From the NCBI GenBank assembly GCA_965603205.1, contig CBFDCC010000008.1, positions 62,001-126,000 on the forward strand: a stretch of DNA of 64,000 nucleotides. The letters run 5' to 3'. This DNA comes from Temperatibacter sp965603205. Its GTDB lineage: Bacteria > Pseudomonadota > Alphaproteobacteria > Sphingomonadales > Kordiimonadaceae. The position numbers and the translations under genes are program-made. Below, one piece after another: positions 62,657 through 64,000 of the stretch. The first letter of the stretch is position 1. Each line of letters begins with the position of its first letter. The notes beneath the pieces were generated by a model that was not told where the DNA came from, searched no databases, and was given only the letters and a program-made list of their open reading frames with translations.

Positions 62657-63193
62657 TTAAGACGCAACCTTGTTCCATTCTTCCAGTGCATGTTCAAATT
62701 GGCTATGGGCCTTATCAACATACAGCAACACTTCGTCTATATAACCATCCGTTGAGGCGGACCATACACGGTTTAAATAACGCTCTCCAGCGGCAAAGCT
62801 CGACATAATATCGGCGAAAGCTTGCAAACCATATAGGTGTTTCATGCTATCGCGTGCATCAGCAAAATTATTTAAATCTTCGCGAAAATACTTGTCGATT
62901 TCAAAACGCATTTCATAGGTTGGCACTTTGTCTTTACGTCCCGCTAGTGCCTCTATATTTTTCAATATATTGTCGAGGCTTTTGGCCATAATTACCTTAT
63001 CTTCCTGCAAGCGCGTACTGGACTGCGCTGCTGCTTTTTCGTCTGATTTAAGCAGTGCCGCACCAATAAGACCGCCCACCATCACAGGTATGAAATACAG
63101 CCAATTAACAAGCAGCTGATCCAGTGACGCCAGAAAAGCGCCACCAAGGAAAGCGGCAATAATGATTAGCTTTGATATTAAATTCATCGTCAT
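62657..63193 (-). CDS. Hypothetical membrane protein between OPT transporter and amidohydrolase
   Basis: 178 residues. Two N-terminal membrane helices (LIIIAAFLGGAFLASLDQLL and LYFIPVMVGGLIGAALL) precede a helical, charged soluble domain rich in Asp, Lys and Arg (about residues 50-178) with coiled-coil character. I do not recognise a named family. GGGAGAGAGA before the ATG at 63193 supports the start. It lies 12 bp after the OPT gene and 28 bp before the amidohydrolase, so it is likely an accessory subunit or membrane anchor for this set. Confidence 0.75.
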   Translation of the reverse strand: MTMNLISKLIIIAAFLGGAFLASLDQLLVNWLYFIPVMVGGLIGAALLKSDEKAAAQSSTRLQEDKVIMAKSLDNILKNIEALAGRKDKVPTYEMRFEIDKYFREDLNNFADARDSMKHLYGLQAFADIMSSFAAGERYLNRVWSASTDGYIDEVLLYVDKAHSQFEHALEEWNKVAS

Positions 63194-63205
63194 AGTCTCT
63201 CTCCC

Positions 63206-64000
63206 TTAGCTACCTAAAATCATGTTAACGGCGAAGCCAACGCCTACTAGCGCTTCACCAACAATTAGACCCGCAGCAATGGGAATGCCCTTATTATCGG
63301 ACCATACCGCACCTTTTTTACGGTCTGACACCTCGCGCAGCAACGTACCTAATGCGTAAGTAAGGATAATATTAAAGGGTAAATAAAAGCCAAGACCAAT
63401 GGTAATACCGGCCCCGCCCTGCAATAGGGATAGCAGCGCACCAAGCGCGGCACCCGCTATATATTTTTCTATCGGTACATCACCTCCCGTGATGCCTTTA
63501 ACCATGGACGCCAGTGCCTGACCTTGCGGCGCCGGTAGCGCGTCAGAGCCAAGACCATATGCCTCATGAAGCAAGAAGATGAGCACGATGATCACGATAG
63601 GCCCAAGCCAAGCGCCAAAAAACTGACCCAACTGCTGCATACGCGGCGTTGCACCCACCAGATAACCCGTCTTAAGGTCTAGCATCAAATCCGTTGCCTG
63701 CGACATGGCCACACAAGTGGCAGCCCCCACGGTGATAGCGGCGACAATTGCTTGGCCTGTTTCCATGCCAGAGGTGAGCATAATCAATATAGTAACCGCG
63801 ATAAGTGTCATGCCCGATAGCGGCGACCAGTTGGTTCTACCAATAGCCTCGCTAAGAATAATCCCCGCGATCCAAATCCACGCAGTACCCATTAATCCCA
63901 TGGCGAGACCACGCGCTAAGCTAACCTGCTCTGCCGACATCCATGCCATAATAGTAAGCAGAACAGCTGCACCAACAATAGCTATATATAATAGCTTAAT
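63206..64000 (-). CDS. OPT-family oligopeptide transporter (C-terminal part, cut by window edge)
   Basis: The frame is open to the last base of the window, giving 264 visible residues. Five or six membrane helices and the OPT hallmark SQATDLMLDLKTGYLVGATP (near the middle) identify an oligopeptide transporter of the YSL/OPT group, a proton-coupled importer of small peptides or metal chelates. Another typical element is GGAGITIGLGFYLPFNIIL near the C-terminus. The N-terminal half lies beyond position 64000. It is the first visible gene of the operon with the hypothetical membrane protein and amidohydrolase. Confidence 0.9.
   Translation of the reverse strand: MKLLYIAIVGAAVLLTIMAWMSAEQVSLARGLAMGLMGTAWIWIAGIILSEAIGRTNWSPLSGMTLIAVTILIMLTSGMETGQAIVAAITVGAATCVAMSQATDLMLDLKTGYLVGATPRMQQLGQFFGAWLGPIVIIVLIFLLHEAYGLGSDALPAPQGQALASMVKGITGGDVPIEKYIAGAALGALLSLLQGGAGITIGLGFYLPFNIILTYALGTLLREVSDRKKGAVWSDNKGIPIAAGLIVGEALVGVGFAVNMILGS

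Noticed and set aside
1..64000. CRISPR array, rRNA operon, intact prophage or insertion sequence
   Set aside because: No regularly spaced repeats, rRNA sequence, phage structural genes or transposase frames were seen on either strand.

Overview
This 64 kb window is a contiguous piece of an alphaproteobacterial chromosome. The strongest evidence is the run murA, DUF2948, hisG, hisD, UPF0262, a low-molecular-weight phosphatase, infA, maf, an RNase E/G gene and yacG (about 14.0-21.4 kb), an arrangement typical of that class. PdhS/PleC-like histidine kinases and many Asp-box, peptidase and peptide-transport genes fit a heterotrophic, probably marine lineage. By eye the base composition is moderately AT-rich. 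I cannot name a genus; a Kordiimonadales-like organism is a guess.

Layout. 0-11 kb: end of a serine hydrolase, an XRE regulator, a large Asp-box (sortilin-like) exported protein, a beta-lactamase-fold hydrolase, a sulfotransferase-like protein, two orphan periplasmic solute-binding proteins, an MFS carrier and a broken tyrosine recombinase. 11-21.5 kb: tRNA-Thr, dcd, a PAS histidine kinase, then the conserved murA-to-yacG block. 21.6-24.3 kb: tRNA-Phe, a MASE3 histidine kinase, and a decayed second copy of the tRNA-Phe 3' half with its terminator, followed by a cold-shock gene. 24.7-30.6 kb: an RND efflux pair with a small membrane protein, and an ACR3 arsenite exporter. 30.8-36 kb: an alpha/beta hydrolase, dihydroorotase, threonine aldolase, a decaying stretch with a GGDEF remnant and a frameshifted small gene, rsmJ and a second cold-shock gene.

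36-47.6 kb is a surface-glycan region. pseC and pseB run leftward. Rightward from the same intergenic region run pseI, an ATP-grasp gene, a pseG-like gene, a HAD hydrolase, an SpsF-like nucleotidyltransferase and an RluA-type pseudouridine synthase, mostly with stop/start overlaps. An NhaC antiporter, a Wzx-like flippase and a glycosyltransferase follow. The set can plausibly make and use a pseudaminic-acid-like nonulosonate, but it lacks a PseH acetyltransferase and a canonical PseF, and the PseG homologue has Arg where the catalytic His is expected.

47.7-64 kb looks devoted to peptide and amino-acid use: a POT-type transporter, an M20 peptidase, a third orphan solute-binding protein, an old-yellow-enzyme, an M48 protease, an arginine-deiminase-like enzyme with an APC permease, an exported M24 aminopeptidase behind a second Asp-box protein, and an operon of an OPT transporter, a small membrane protein and an exported amidohydrolase. 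No CRISPR array, rRNA operon, intact prophage or insertion sequence was seen.
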